This document shows positions 20,722 through 30,875 of a stretch of DNA of 64,000 nucleotides, in pieces. Each line of letters begins with the position of its first letter. Position 1 is the first letter of the stretch. The translations under genes were made by a program, and so were the position numbers. The DNA is from Lasiosphaeria ovina (lineage: Eukaryota; Ascomycota; Sordariomycetes; Sordariales; Lasiosphaeriaceae), in contig JAULSN010000006.1 in assembly GCA_033439765.1 (NCBI GenBank), positions 2,976,001 through 3,040,000 on the forward strand, read 5' to 3'. Below the pieces are notes generated by a model that was given only the letters and a program-made list of their open reading frames with translations, did no database searches and was not told the DNA's origin.

Positions 20722-22592
20722 TTATGCTCCTTGGGGCCACATCTTTGGGCCACGTCTTCTCGTGCACTTCGCTATTGCCGCTTATGTATGTAGACCGATG
20801 CAGTGCGTGGGGGTGGGAAGGGAGGGATGTAGCGTCTTCCGACATCGCGGGCGTGCGTTATTCGTCGTCTTGGTGCGGGGAAGTTCAAGTATTTTCTCGA
20901 GGCATCACGAGACGTTGCGGTGTTGGAGCCTCAGCTCCGCCGGCAGTTGTAGCACGTACGTACCAATAATAGTTGCGTTAGGTCGACGAGGAGGCATGAT
21001 GCGAAACGTATTGCAGTATGTTGTGGGCGTTGCTTGGCGGTGCTTCACTCTGGGTGGCCTATCGGAATTGGCCATGCGTTCCGGAAAATGACACCAAGAA
21101 AGTTGGTCTGTTGACTCGTTGAGCACTTCGCGACCCGTCCACGGCGAGGAGGTAAGCAGAGAGACGTCGGTCCAAACAATTGGCGGCAGAAATGCGCCTA
21201 GGGTCTCCAGAATTGAGTGGGACCCGCATGCTGTGGGAAGACCCTGCATGCCCTCGGCCTAATAGCGACCTGGAGCCCTGCAGAGCCAGCGCTTCGGCTG
21301 CCCCAGACCGTGCTGCCGCGGCAGGAGACGACATCGGGGGCATCTGAATCGGGAACTTTTGACCCGTGATGCTGAGCAGCAGCGCACAGCGGCATAAAAC
21401 CCAGCCAAATCCCAGAGGCGAAAATGGTCGAAGGCGGAATTGCTTTTCTCCTATCGTCGGCGATCCGCAAATCGCCAGCACCTCAGCCGATCGATCGAAC
21501 GTCGAGCGACTCGGGCCTCTCGTGACGGCGTCTCTATCCATCCAGTTGCCAAAAGGACGGGGCTGCCTCGCCTGGTTGCTTACCGCCACCGTCCCATCAA
21601 AGGCTTGCCCCCCCTTCACGGTGCATCTGTCCTGCCAATTCGCCACGCCCAGCCCTCTCGAACAATGGCCGTCTTGACCACGCCGCAACTGCAGTAGGGG
21701 CATTTGTGTGACTAACTCTTGCTGGTGTCGCCATCCCGATTAAGAAGGAGTATTGCCGGAGTCTCTGCGCGGGTGGTAATATTTCTGAGCTGGACCGTCT
21801 GTTTTTTCCCGTCACGGGTCAACTTTCCGTCTTGAAGATTAAATTTGATGAGATTGGGTTGCATCCCTGCGCGGCGACGCACAGGCCACGAGGGGTTTTC
21901 TTTTCGAGGCACGCCAAAATCCGGTCGCTAACCAGGCTGCTCACCCCTCACCCCGCAATTCCATCTAGGCGTCGACCCCAACGCCAAACGCCAACATCCA
22001 GCGCCAAAGCTAAGCATCGCGCCTAAAGCGACATCTCGACGACCTAGACCCTCAACGCCCGACCCGCCTGCAGATCATCCTCGACCCATCATTACTATCT
22101 TTCTTTTGCTTTCTTATATATGCACTAGTAGGGTTCAACGCCACATCCAGTTTTCGGTTTCTCTTTGCGGATAGCGCAGCTGTCTTCAATCCGGTTTGCC
22201 CCTCTTTTCGCTACTTGCCCCAGCACCTGGCACCTCGCTATAGGTACCCGACCTTCGGACGGCCCTCCTGCTTTGGCCAGCGACCTGATCTTACGATCAC
22301 CACGGGGCACCAGGACTTGCAGTGGCCTGCGAACTAGAACACGAGATCATGAGACTGGTGGCCGCGGGCTGCAGTATTCTCAACAAAATCGCGGAGCCGC
22401 CTTGGCCAAGTTGAGCTTGCCTCGACCCGCGTTGCTTGTCCATTTGCCTGCCATCCGAACGAGCGGTCCGGGGAACATCCCAGTCCCCTTTTGACACCTG
22501 CCAGAAATATTTTACAGCGCAATCCTAATTGCCAAGATCCGACCGGACAAGACACTGGGCTTGGTGTCTTGCTTAAACCGCCAATTCTCGGA
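20722..22592. other. Intergenic region and probable 5' leader of the cyclin gene
   Basis: 1.9 kb without a supported coding region. The stretch 22000-22592 is pyrimidine-rich and probably transcribed as a long 5' leader, as is common for fungal regulators. Short upstream ATGs are present. Confidence 0.4.
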
Positions 22593-23657
22593 ATGTCGGG
22601 ACACCAGGCAGACGTCTCCGAGGCCGCGAGCGACTCGAGCTCCGTGCCGACTCCTCCGCCTCCCCCGGTGCCCTCGACCGACCCGAAGCTACTATACGTA
22701 CAGACCGCCGGGAACGACATAACCTCACCGAGGCTCATTGCCCAAGTCGATGATATCTTCAAAGTTTCGCCGCTCGCAGCCCTCAAGCTGCTGAGTGCTG
22801 GCATTGAAGCGCTCGTCACTCTGACAGGAGACATCCCACCCACACCGCCGCCACGAAGCCCGACTATTCCACACATGCGCGGCATGGAGGCAGAGAAGAA
22901 GAGCATTGTGCGGTCAAACTCGGAGAAGAACTTAGCCCGCCTCGCGGCGCAGCAGGGCTCGACAAACTCTCCTCGCCCGGGCCGATCGCCCCTTGTGCCT
23001 TCCGAGAACCCGGCAGCGTCTCCCGGAGCCAGTGCCTCGCACACCCAGCCCATCGACGGCGTGCACCTGCGGACCCCGAACCCGACACCTCCGCCCATGT
23101 CGGAAGCGCAGCCCCAGCCGCCGCTTGCGCCCTACCTCGTCGTCGGCGAGAACTCGCAGCCACTTAACCTCCAACACAGCGCCATCACCCGCAAGTTCTA
23201 CTCGAGGCTCCCGCCGCCCATCTCCATAACCGAATATCTCCTGCGAATACACCGCTTCTGCCCCATGTCGACGGCCGTCTACCTCGCTACCTCGCTGTAC
23301 ATACACCGGCTGGCTGTCCTGGAGCAGGCCATCGTGGTCACGAAGCGCAACGCGCACCGGCTGCTGCTGGCCGGGCTGCGGGTTGCCATGAAGGCTCTCG
23401 AGGACCTCAGCTACCCGCACGACAAGTTCTCCAAGGTCGGCGGTGTGAGCGAGGTGGAGCTGGCGCGGCTGGAGATCAGCTTCTGCTTCCTGACGGGCTT
23501 CGAGCTGGTCGTCGACGAGAAGGCGCTGCGCGACCAGTGGGACCTACTCCGCAGAGGCGTCGACTACTGGGGCCTGATGGGCCCACCTTCTGCTGCAGAG
23601 GACGACGTGCTGCGGCTCGAGGAGCCGCCACGGGGACAGAAGCTTGATGTCGGCTAA
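22593..23657 (+). CDS. Pho80/PREG-like cyclin of a Pho85-type CDK
   Basis: The start is set at ATG 22593 (MSGHQADV); the frame is open upstream only through a TTG. The product has 354 residues. The N-terminal half is low complexity (PTPPPPPVPSTD and Ser/Pro-rich stretches). The C-terminal half is a cyclin box: FYSRLPPPISITEYLLRI, CPMSTAVYLATSLYIHRL, KRNAHRLLLAGLRVAMKALE, FSKVGGVSEVELARLEISF. This is the Pho80-type signature, as in Neurospora PREG, which binds a Pho85-like kinase and restrains phosphate-starvation transcription. It could also be another Pcl-type cyclin. A 5' exon cannot be excluded, because some relatives are longer. No intron interrupts the visible frame. Confidence 0.82.
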   Translation: MSGHQADVSEAASDSSSVPTPPPPPVPSTDPKLLYVQTAGNDITSPRLIAQVDDIFKVSPLAALKLLSAGIEALVTLTGDIPPTPPPRSPTIPHMRGMEAEKKSIVRSNSEKNLARLAAQQGSTNSPRPGRSPLVPSENPAASPGASASHTQPIDGVHLRTPNPTPPPMSEAQPQPPLAPYLVVGENSQPLNLQHSAITRKFYSRLPPPISITEYLLRIHRFCPMSTAVYLATSLYIHRLAVLEQAIVVTKRNAHRLLLAGLRVAMKALEDLSYPHDKFSKVGGVSEVELARLEISFCFLTGFELVVDEKALRDQWDLLRRGVDYWGLMGPPSAAEDDVLRLEEPPRGQKLDVG

Positions 23658-24442
23658 CTGCCGCGAGGGCGAGACGAGGTACGGTAAAGGCGCAACCGCA
23701 CGGTATAAACCTGGCTGTGCTTTTTGGCGTTTCATGTCTCTCGATTAGTGCCCCTCGGCCTTCGGCTGTCTCGGTTCCAAATGGGTTCTACATGTTACAG
23801 AAGACTCAAAGTAAAAAGATCTTCTTGACGCTAATTGTTTTCTTCTTCTCTTCCTTTTCACGAGTCACCTGTTTACGAAATTGGCATGTGTTACAAATAG
23901 CTTCTGCATTTTCAGCGTTCAATCGGGAGGGGCGGTTGACAGCACATTTTTTCCCACAGAGGCTAGGTGGCATACATATGTTAGTCCTATAACTATACCA
24001 GCGTCCTATAATAGTGGGAGGCATCAGCGATGGTACACAATGTTATGTTTATATTACGCGGCGGCAAATGCCTGTGTTCACTTTTAGTGTTTTCGTGGTG
24101 ATGGGTAAGCCATTCACTTTCGTAGCAAATTTCACTGTGGAAGTCCCTCCTTGAGTATAGCCTCCTTGAGCAGACAAAATATTATATTTATTTATCGCGG
24201 TCTGGATCCTTTGCGCTAGGGGAAAAAAAGCACACTCCTCCGTCTGCTAGGGCTAGAATTACAGTGCTCATGCACGAGCCATGCTGTGTGTTCGCGTGTC
24301 CGCTCCGTTCAGTAAGGCAAGTACCCTGCAGGCCCCACCATCACCGTGGCCCCGCATTGAAGCAGAGCTTCCAATTCTTATCTCGCGCGGGCGCAAGCCC
24401 TTGCCCGGGTTACGTCCTCCAGCCCCTCCTCTCGTCCCTTCT
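23658..24442. other. Intergenic region, no supported gene
   Basis: 3' flank of the cyclin gene and promoter of the aminopeptidase gene. It is AT-rich at 23800-24250, with nothing recognisable. Confidence 0.4.
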
Positions 24443-26064
24443 ATGCAATTCTTCCGCTCTCTCGCTGCCCTGACTCGAGTCGCGCGGCCTCCTCCAACAC
24501 TCCAGCAACGAGTCTTCAGTCAATTGCGAGCTCCAAAAATGGATTACGAAACGATTCTGCAGGGCAAGTACCCCGCCAAGCAGCATGCGAAGCGCGTCGC
24601 CGACTACATCCGCTCCAAAGTCCCCAATGCGAGCGGCGTGCTATACGTCGAGAGCCGCTCGACCAAGCTGCTCGAGGACAATGACGAGCCCGAGCCGTTT
24701 CGGTATGCTGCTGTTCTCCTTCCCAACTTGTCCGAGTCCCCCGCGGACCGCCGTCCGGAATGTTGCTGACAGGGCCGGGAAGACAGCGCCGCTTCTTCTA
24801 CTACCTCTCGGGCTGCCCCCTTGCTGATTGCTACGTCGTGTACGACATGGACACGGAAAAGTTGACGCTCTTCATCCCTCCTATCGATCCCGACAGCGTC
24901 ATCTGGTCCGGTCTGCCCGTCTCCGCCGAGGAGGCCAAGGAAAAGTTCGATATCGACGAAGTCAAGTACACAAACGACATAAACGCGACGCTTGCTCACA
25001 TTGGCGCCGACAAGATGAAGGCGACCGCTTTTGCAATCCCGAACCAGGTCTCAGACCGGGTCACGTTCCTCGAGTTTGACGAAACGAACTTCTCCATACT
25101 GAAGGAGGCGATCGAGGTGTCGCGCGTGGTCAAGGACGAGTTTGAGCTCGCCATGATCGCGAAGGCCAACGCCGTCAGTGGCAAGGCCCACCTCGCCGTA
25201 CTCCAAAAGGTCAAGCATGTCAAGAACGAGCGGGAGCTGGAGGCTGTGTTCCTCGGCGAGTGCATCGCTGCCGGCGGCCGCAATCAGGCGTACCACAGCA
25301 TCGTCGCGAGCGGCCGGGCTGCTGCGACGCTGCACTATGTGCATAACAACGCGCCAATGGCCGGAAAGCTGAACTTGCTGCTGGACGCCGGTGCCGAGTG
25401 GGACTGTTATGCCTCCGACATCACAAGGACGTTCCCCATCAATGGCAAGTTCTCCAAGGAGAGCCGGGCCATCTACGACATCGTCTTGAAGATGCAGCTG
25501 GACAGCACCGCGATGCTCAAGGAAGGAGTCCTATGGGACGACGTGCACCTGCTGGCCCACAAGATTGCCATTGATGGCTTGCTAGAATTGGGGATCCTGA
25601 AGGGCGACAAGGACGAGATTCTCGCCAACCGGACGAGTGTTGCTTTCTTTCCCCACGGTCTCGGACACTACCTGGGCATGGACACCCACGACACCGGCGG
25701 CAACCCGAACTATGCCGACAAGGATGCCATGTTCCGGTATCTGAGAGTGCGGGGCACGCTGCCCGCGGGGAGTGTGATCACGGTTGAGCCGGGTATCTAT
25801 TTCTGCAACTTCATCATCGAGCCGTTCCTGAAGGACCCGAAGCACTCCAAATACATCGATGCCGACGTGCTAGACAAGTACTGGGACGTCGGAGGCGTTC
25901 GGTAAGTGGATCGTACCCAGTTTTGCGGGTTTATGCCGGGGCTAGGCTAACCTTGTTTGCGCAGGATTGAGGACAATATCGTCATCACCAAGACCGGGTC
26001 TGAGAACTTGACGCTTGCCATCAAAGACCCGGCCGAGATGGAGAAGATCATTTCGGTCAGCTAG
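24443..26064 (+). CDS. Xaa-Pro aminopeptidase / prolidase (metallopeptidase M24B)
   Basis: Exons 24443-24702, 24783-25901 and 25965-26064 give 492 residues from the first ATG, or 460 from the second in-frame ATG at 24539. The catalytic domain is complete. Two metal-binding Asp are in [19 protein letters not shown], His is in [16 protein letters not shown], Glu is in VEPGIYF and the last Glu is in RIEDNIVIT, which is split by intron 2. The first 32 residues are rich in Arg, Leu and Ser without acidic residues and resemble a mitochondrial presequence. The cytosolic family members start at the [14 protein letters not shown] block. The enzyme removes N-terminal residues ahead of proline, or splits X-Pro dipeptides, in peptide turnover. 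Introns have GTATGC and GTAAGT donors. Confidence 0.92.
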
Positions 26065-26603
26065 GGCCGGTTTTGACGTCAAAGACGCTGAGGTGTGTAA
26101 CGACACCTTGGTCCATTAGAGTCTTGGTCGTACCCTTTTGCTGCTTCGTGTACTTTGTAGGACTTGTTTACCCGACCCCTGATTGATGCAAACTTGTGCA
26201 CGGTAAAGAGCAAATATCATAATCCAACAATGATCAACATTAGCACCGGTTGGCCCGGTCTTCTACAACTGTGTGTGCAATGTGTTTGTCAAGCATCCAT
26301 GTGAAGACTACGAGCTTAATACCCCGTGGCAGAGCCATACTTCACGCCTCCACCAAAAGTTTGATCTCAAAGCCTCCACCGCCTCATCGTCAGCAGGAAG
26401 AATTGGCTCCGGTCGATGACGAGAATGGCGCTCTGTTGAGCCCGTTGTTGTTCTCAAAAGCTTTTAACCACCCACACCCTTTCCGCAGAACTATTATCTC
26501 GTTTTCTAGGAAATTACGGTGCGCCCTGAAGCCCTCCCATTTCTGGCTCTCCTACACGAATCAGTGCACACCATCTACCAGCCGCTGTTCACCAATCAAA
26601 GAA
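26065..26603. other. Intergenic region
   Basis: 3' flank of the aminopeptidase gene and promoter of the secreted-protein gene. The frame of the next gene is open upstream to 26250, but without a signal peptide at its start, so that part is taken as leader. Confidence 0.4.
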
Positions 26604-27248
26604 ATGCATCTCAACGCTATCTTGGCCAGCGTGGCCATGGGCCTCCTCTTTGACCTGTCGCTTGCCATCTCGTCCGACGGCACGCCGAGCATCGCAGCGA
26701 GAGAGGCCGGGATGATCCAAATCCACCACGACCCGGCCGCCTTCAACGAAGCCACCGATGATGTCAAGATCCACCGGCACGAGACCGTCATCCGCGTCGA
26801 CAAGGTCGACCGCTCCGCCGGACTGCCCCCGCCACCGCCACCACAGTACCGCGTAGTCGCCAAAGCCCGATCCCTCGCCAATGCCAACGCCAATGCCAAT
26901 CCCAACGAGATCTCGCTCGCCGCCGCGGCTGACAACGTCGCCGAGCGCGTACCGACGTGCACGCGCAAGAACGGCAAGCTGCACACGCAGCGCCAGTGGA
27001 CCGTCAGCTACGACGGCGACACGGACCTCAACGGCATGCACTGCGGCCAGTCGGTGCGCGCCGAGCTGGCCCGCCACTTCCGCTGCAAGCCCATGACCGA
27101 CGCGACGTGTGTTGCTTCTGGCGAGCCCGGCCGCGGCGGCGTCACGCTGCAGTTCCACACCCCGCGCACGTGTTCTGATACCGCAATCCGCGATGCCGTT
27201 GCCAAGGGGACTGAGGGGCGGGTTAAGGTTCGGTGTCAGCATTTGTGA
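26604..27248 (+). CDS. Secreted six-cysteine protein with Asn-Ala tract
   Basis: ATG 26604 is chosen because it opens a signal peptide (LNAILASVAMGLLFDLSLA). The product is 214 residues without introns. The first half of the mature protein is Cys-free and includes a proline run (LPPPPPPQY) and a short repeated ANANANANPN tract. The second half holds all six cysteines in a compact block (VPTCTRKNGK ... MHCGQSV ... FRCKPM ... ATCVASG ... RTCSDT ... VRCQHL), so three disulfides are possible. The layout of a pro-region or linker plus a disulfide-rich domain fits a secreted fungal protein that could be processed. No family was recognised. Confidence 0.72.
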   Translation: MHLNAILASVAMGLLFDLSLAISSDGTPSIAAREAGMIQIHHDPAAFNEATDDVKIHRHETVIRVDKVDRSAGLPPPPPPQYRVVAKARSLANANANANPNEISLAAAADNVAERVPTCTRKNGKLHTQRQWTVSYDGDTDLNGMHCGQSVRAELARHFRCKPMTDATCVASGEPGRGGVTLQFHTPRTCSDTAIRDAVAKGTEGRVKVRCQHL

Positions 27249-28226
27249 GTTTCGAGGGGATGGGAGGGGGGATGGGGGTTGTGGGTTGTGGTATACTTGG
27301 GTATCGTAGACGAATGGGGATACTGGATAGGGGGTGATTTTTGGTGGTTCGAAAGAAGGGGTTGACGATACGAGGTAGCTAGGGCTAGAGAATGTTGGTG
27401 CTGTTGATGCTTACTCGACATGTCTTGTTAAACCAATGCGCAGTTAGCATCAGCACACCTTTTTCCCACTTCGAATTGCTGTCTGGCAGTCGATCAATTC
27501 CCAGGCTATTCCTATGTCAAGTATACTCCCCAGCACAATTCGGCTGCGGAGCGGGTAATTCTAGCTTGCAAAGAGTGCAATCTCTGTATAGCACCAGTCA
27601 CCGTCCAAGTAGTTAGTGAACGGTTTGCCAGATCAGGTGAGGTGATTGCTCAGTTTTGGTGAGTTTGTCTCCCGCGTCCTGGTTCCAGTTTGGATTGAGG
27701 TGTGGATTCTATTTTCAGGCAATCAACACGAGGCAAAGGTCATGGGACTCGATAAGAATAACCAATGAAAGGAGTTTGCTTATTGAGGTCGATAAGGGCC
27801 CTGGGGATGGTTTTGGCTGACTACGGTTCGAACAGACGTTTTCTACGGTCCGAAGAGACATCCTCCTGTTTATTCCATTATAAGGCGTAGTAGGTTTGAT
27901 GTTTATTTTCTTTCGAACCATCGAGCCGGCTCCCATCCCCTGTATTCACTCGAATTTGTTCGAAGCAGCAGTCTGTACGCTTTTAATCTCATGTCACTAT
28001 CTCAGGTTTACTTCGGAAGGGCGGCTTTGACGTACAAGTCTGTAGATTACGGCTCTAGCTCCCAGCAGCTCCGGGCAATGAGTTTGTCTGGTGTTTGTTT
28101 CCATAGATCTACTTGTCAGGACTTCTCCGTATCTAGGCCTGGTAATCATGGTCAAGTGACTCCTAGAACAATCTCTCAACACCAGACGAAATGCCTCTCA
28201 GCGCCGTGTTTGCGCAGGAGAACAGG

Positions 28227-28308
28227 AGCATCTACTTCCACGGCCTTATCACGGCCTTTGTCGAGCCAGCATCTACTTTCACGACCTTATCACGATCTTT
28301 GTCGAGCC
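28227..28308. repeat. 41-bp tandem duplication differing only by C:G to T:A changes
   Basis: Two adjacent 41-bp units (28227-28267 and 28268-28308) differ at four positions. Every difference is a C-to-T or G-to-A change in the second copy. Confidence 0.8.
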
Positions 28309-28443
28309 CCAGTTGAGCGCCTCCGACTACCAACCGCCAGGCTTTACCCTCTCCGTCTGGAACTATCTCTTACACATCACGTCGCTGCCAATTCGGACAC
28401 ACAGCGGCAGTCTCGGGGATCCTTGTCTTTTCGCCCGTCGCTC

Positions 28444-28504
28444 TGTCGGAATGGCTCGGGAGACATGTCGGAATGGCTCGGGAGACATGTCGGAATGGCT
28501 CGGG
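28444..28504. repeat. 22-bp tandem repeat, about 2.8 copies
   Basis: The unit TGTCGGAATGGCTCGGGAGA plus CA is repeated identically at 28444 and 28466. A third partial copy runs into a G homopolymer at about 28501-28511. Confidence 0.85.
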
Positions 28505-29177
28505 GGGGGGGGTCCGATGGAGTAGACATCGCCGTGATCAACGTCCGACCTTCTAACTGCTATCTGGGATCATCTATGACATAAGGGAATATATTTGACT
28601 TTGTCGATCTTGGCTTGGCTTGGGCTAGTCAGCTGGCTGGTGTTGTCCGCAGCGGTATTCGCGGGGGTCCTTGTCTTTTCGCTCTTCTCTTTCGCTCGTC
28701 TCCCGCAAGCTTTGCCTTCGCCATTCCATTCTCGCGTTGCCATTTCGCATCCTCACAATGGACCCCCTCCCCGAGCCTGATGTCGTGGCCGACGCGTTTG
28801 ACACGCTGCGTATTCAATCTCGGCGTTTTGCCAACGTTGCCCCCATCCAAGACCAGCCAACATCTTCGCTGCTATCAATGCCCTGGGCCAGCAATTGAAC
28901 CAGCGCTCACCCGGCAACCCAGATCCCGGTACAAATATTTCCTTGGTTGCCCCTTCCTCTGCAAACTCACCCCGCTTCGCAGCCCTTTGTCACCTCATTT
29001 GACATCGGTCGCCCCTTTTCTCTTTGCCGGTAAACATCGCCCTCTACCTCTCTGCTACGTAGGTACACAAAGCACAAACATTCGCGAAGCACCCAATCCT
29101 TCGCTGTCACTTTACCCATCAGGATCAGGTACCTTCCCCAGACCAACAGCCTACGACGAATCGGTACCATCGACAAA

Positions 29178-29502
29178 ATGAAGATCGCCCTGATTGCCGG
29201 TCTGTCACAGGTGCTCCTTGCCTGCGCGGCCACGATTAATCCTCCTCGCGTTACTACGACCGAGGGCAGTTTGGTCGTCAACATGAGTGAGTTGAAGTTG
29301 CCTCCGCTTCCCCTTCACTGGTCGTTCCTGCTTACAGGCTGGGTTCCAACTAGGCAATGTCACCAACGCGAATCCTGAGGACCTCTCTTGCGGTGGTGTG
29401 GCCGACTGCTCCAGCCTCTGCGATGCCCTGGGCACCAAGTGCTGGTCGTGCGCCGACGATGGCTGCCATTGCGAATACCTCCCAGCGAAGTGCAACAATT
29501 AG
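29178..29502 (+). CDS. Small secreted eight-cysteine peptide
   Basis: Two short exons, 29178-29286 and 29354-29502, join across a 67-nt intron (GTGAGT donor, AACTAG acceptor) to give 85 residues. ATG 29178 starts a signal peptide (MKIALIAGLSQVLLACAA). The mature part carries an N-glycosylation-like NVTN and then eight cysteines in about 40 residues: LSCGGVADC, LCDALGTKC, WSCADDGCHC, AKC. This spacing suggests four disulfides in a knotted fold. It lies in gene-poor sequence. Neither exon alone forms a notable open frame, so the gene is easy to miss. Function unknown; the profile is that of an apoplastic effector or antimicrobial-type peptide, which is inference only. Confidence 0.72.
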
Positions 29503-30353
29503 GTCTCGGCTGCGGGTAATCAGTGCATGGCACCACTTTATGTTTGTTCCTATTAGCATTCTTCAGCTAACAACTATGTCGAAGCGCTTATCATACAACA
29601 AGCACTTTGTGGTTGGCTGAGCCAATCTTTCGGTGCGGGAATCTCAATCATTGGAAGGAGGTTGGGCGTTGGAGGCAAGGACTCGATCTTGTAACCCGAT
29701 CTTGGTTTGATTGGACTCTACAACTCAAGATAGCAAGAGGCATACTTGCGGTAGAATATGGGCGAGTTCCAGGTCTAACAATACCATTGACATCGTGAAC
29801 ACAAGGACATTTCCCCCGCCACTGTTTGCTCTTCCCTCTGCCGATTCTTTCGGCCAATGCGTGAAATGATTGCTGTCCCACGTGTTGTCCGCCAATCATA
29901 GTCTCGAAAATGCAGCGGTGTCCTTGTAGGGATTCCGGAAGGAGCGACCAAAATCACAGACAGCTTAAGGGATGGAAGTGACGTGACTAAACTTCTGCTC
30001 TGTGAAGTGGCCCAATCGAAGAAGCATCCGGCAGCTACGACCTTCCAACCCACCTTCCTTCCAACACAGTTGGCAACCGAACCGCTCTTGCTATCAGCTG
30101 TTAGAAAACGCACAAATTTTGAAAGAACTGCGTCTCACAAACCCAAATCTGGTATCTTTCCGAATTCCGACGAACAACGACTCTCGTACCGAACTCGTAC
30201 GTTTCAGTCGCGTCCACTCAGCCTCCCAGCCTCGACAAAGCCAAGAGAATGCCGACAATCACTTTGTGCAACCCAGAAAGCCTCCAAACGCCGACGCCGT
30301 TCGTGATTCATGCTCTGACAAAGAGACCTTCCTTCGCTCGACTTCGCAGCAAC
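29503..30353. other. Intergenic region
   Basis: 3' flanks of two convergent genes. Open frames on the plus strand at 29983-30662 overlap the membrane protein gene or lack features. Confidence 0.4.
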
Positions 30354-30875
30354 TCAAGGGTATCGGCGCACGCCGCGAATTTGGGGATTCCTCGTATGGC
30401 GATAGTTGTACGCGGAACGCCGCGGTGTCGGCGGGATCGCGGGCGCGGGCGGGACCACTGTCGGGCCTCGCCGAGTCCAAGTGTCGGCCGTGTACATGTC
30501 CTCGATGACAACTTCGGTCTCGGTCATGCTGTCGCTCTCATACCTTGCTGCGAGGCGGCGCCTCCGTATCGACAAGCAGCAGCATACGAGCAGCAGGAAT
30601 GCGACGAATCCCAAGACGGACCCAAGAATTGCGCCGATTTGATCTGGTGTCAGAGACGATGAAGACGATGCTGGGACAACAGGCGCAGGTCCTGTCGGAG
30701 GCTGTGGCTCTGGCGTCGGGGAGGGCGTGAATACGGGGGGTGGTGTAGACTCGGATGGCGAGCTGCCCCCAAGTGTCACCACAGTCGTGATAGTCGTGAA
30801 GGGTCGAGTGATGGTTTGAGTCAACAAACGGCCCTGGCGGGCTTCGACCGGTTGCACAGCGTCTAGGATCTCCAT
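30354..30875 (-). CDS. Single-pass membrane protein with Pro/Ser/Thr-rich ectodomain
   Basis: A single frame of 173 residues begins at ATG 30875, preceded by an in-frame stop. After a Thr-rich stretch (TQTITRPFTTITTVVTLGG) comes a Pro/Ser-rich segment, then one transmembrane helix (about residues 82-101, IGAILGSVLGFVAFLLLVCC). A basic stop-transfer SIRRRRLAARY follows, then a cytosolic tail with acidic and Pro-rich motifs (TETEVVIEDMY; TVVPPAPAIPPTPRR). No signal peptide is evident, so it would be a type III protein or may have a missed 5' exon. The layout resembles fungal wall-sensor or mucin-like small membrane proteins, but no conserved extracellular domain is visible. Confidence 0.65.
   Translation of the reverse strand: MEILDAVQPVEARQGRLLTQTITRPFTTITTVVTLGGSSPSESTPPPVFTPSPTPEPQPPTGPAPVVPASSSSSLTPDQIGAILGSVLGFVAFLLLVCCCLSIRRRRLAARYESDSMTETEVVIEDMYTADTWTRRGPTVVPPAPAIPPTPRRSAYNYRHTRNPQIRGVRRYP

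Larger units (their letters stand above)
27249..29177. other. Intergenic region with short tandem duplications
   Basis: 1.9 kb without a supported gene. It carries a 41-bp tandem duplication and a 22-bp tandem repeat, and the 5' leader of the next small gene at its right end. Confidence 0.4.

Noticed and set aside
22334..23098. 254-codon minus-strand frame opposite the cyclin gene
   Set aside because: Shadow of the cyclin gene's Pro/Ser-rich N-terminal region.
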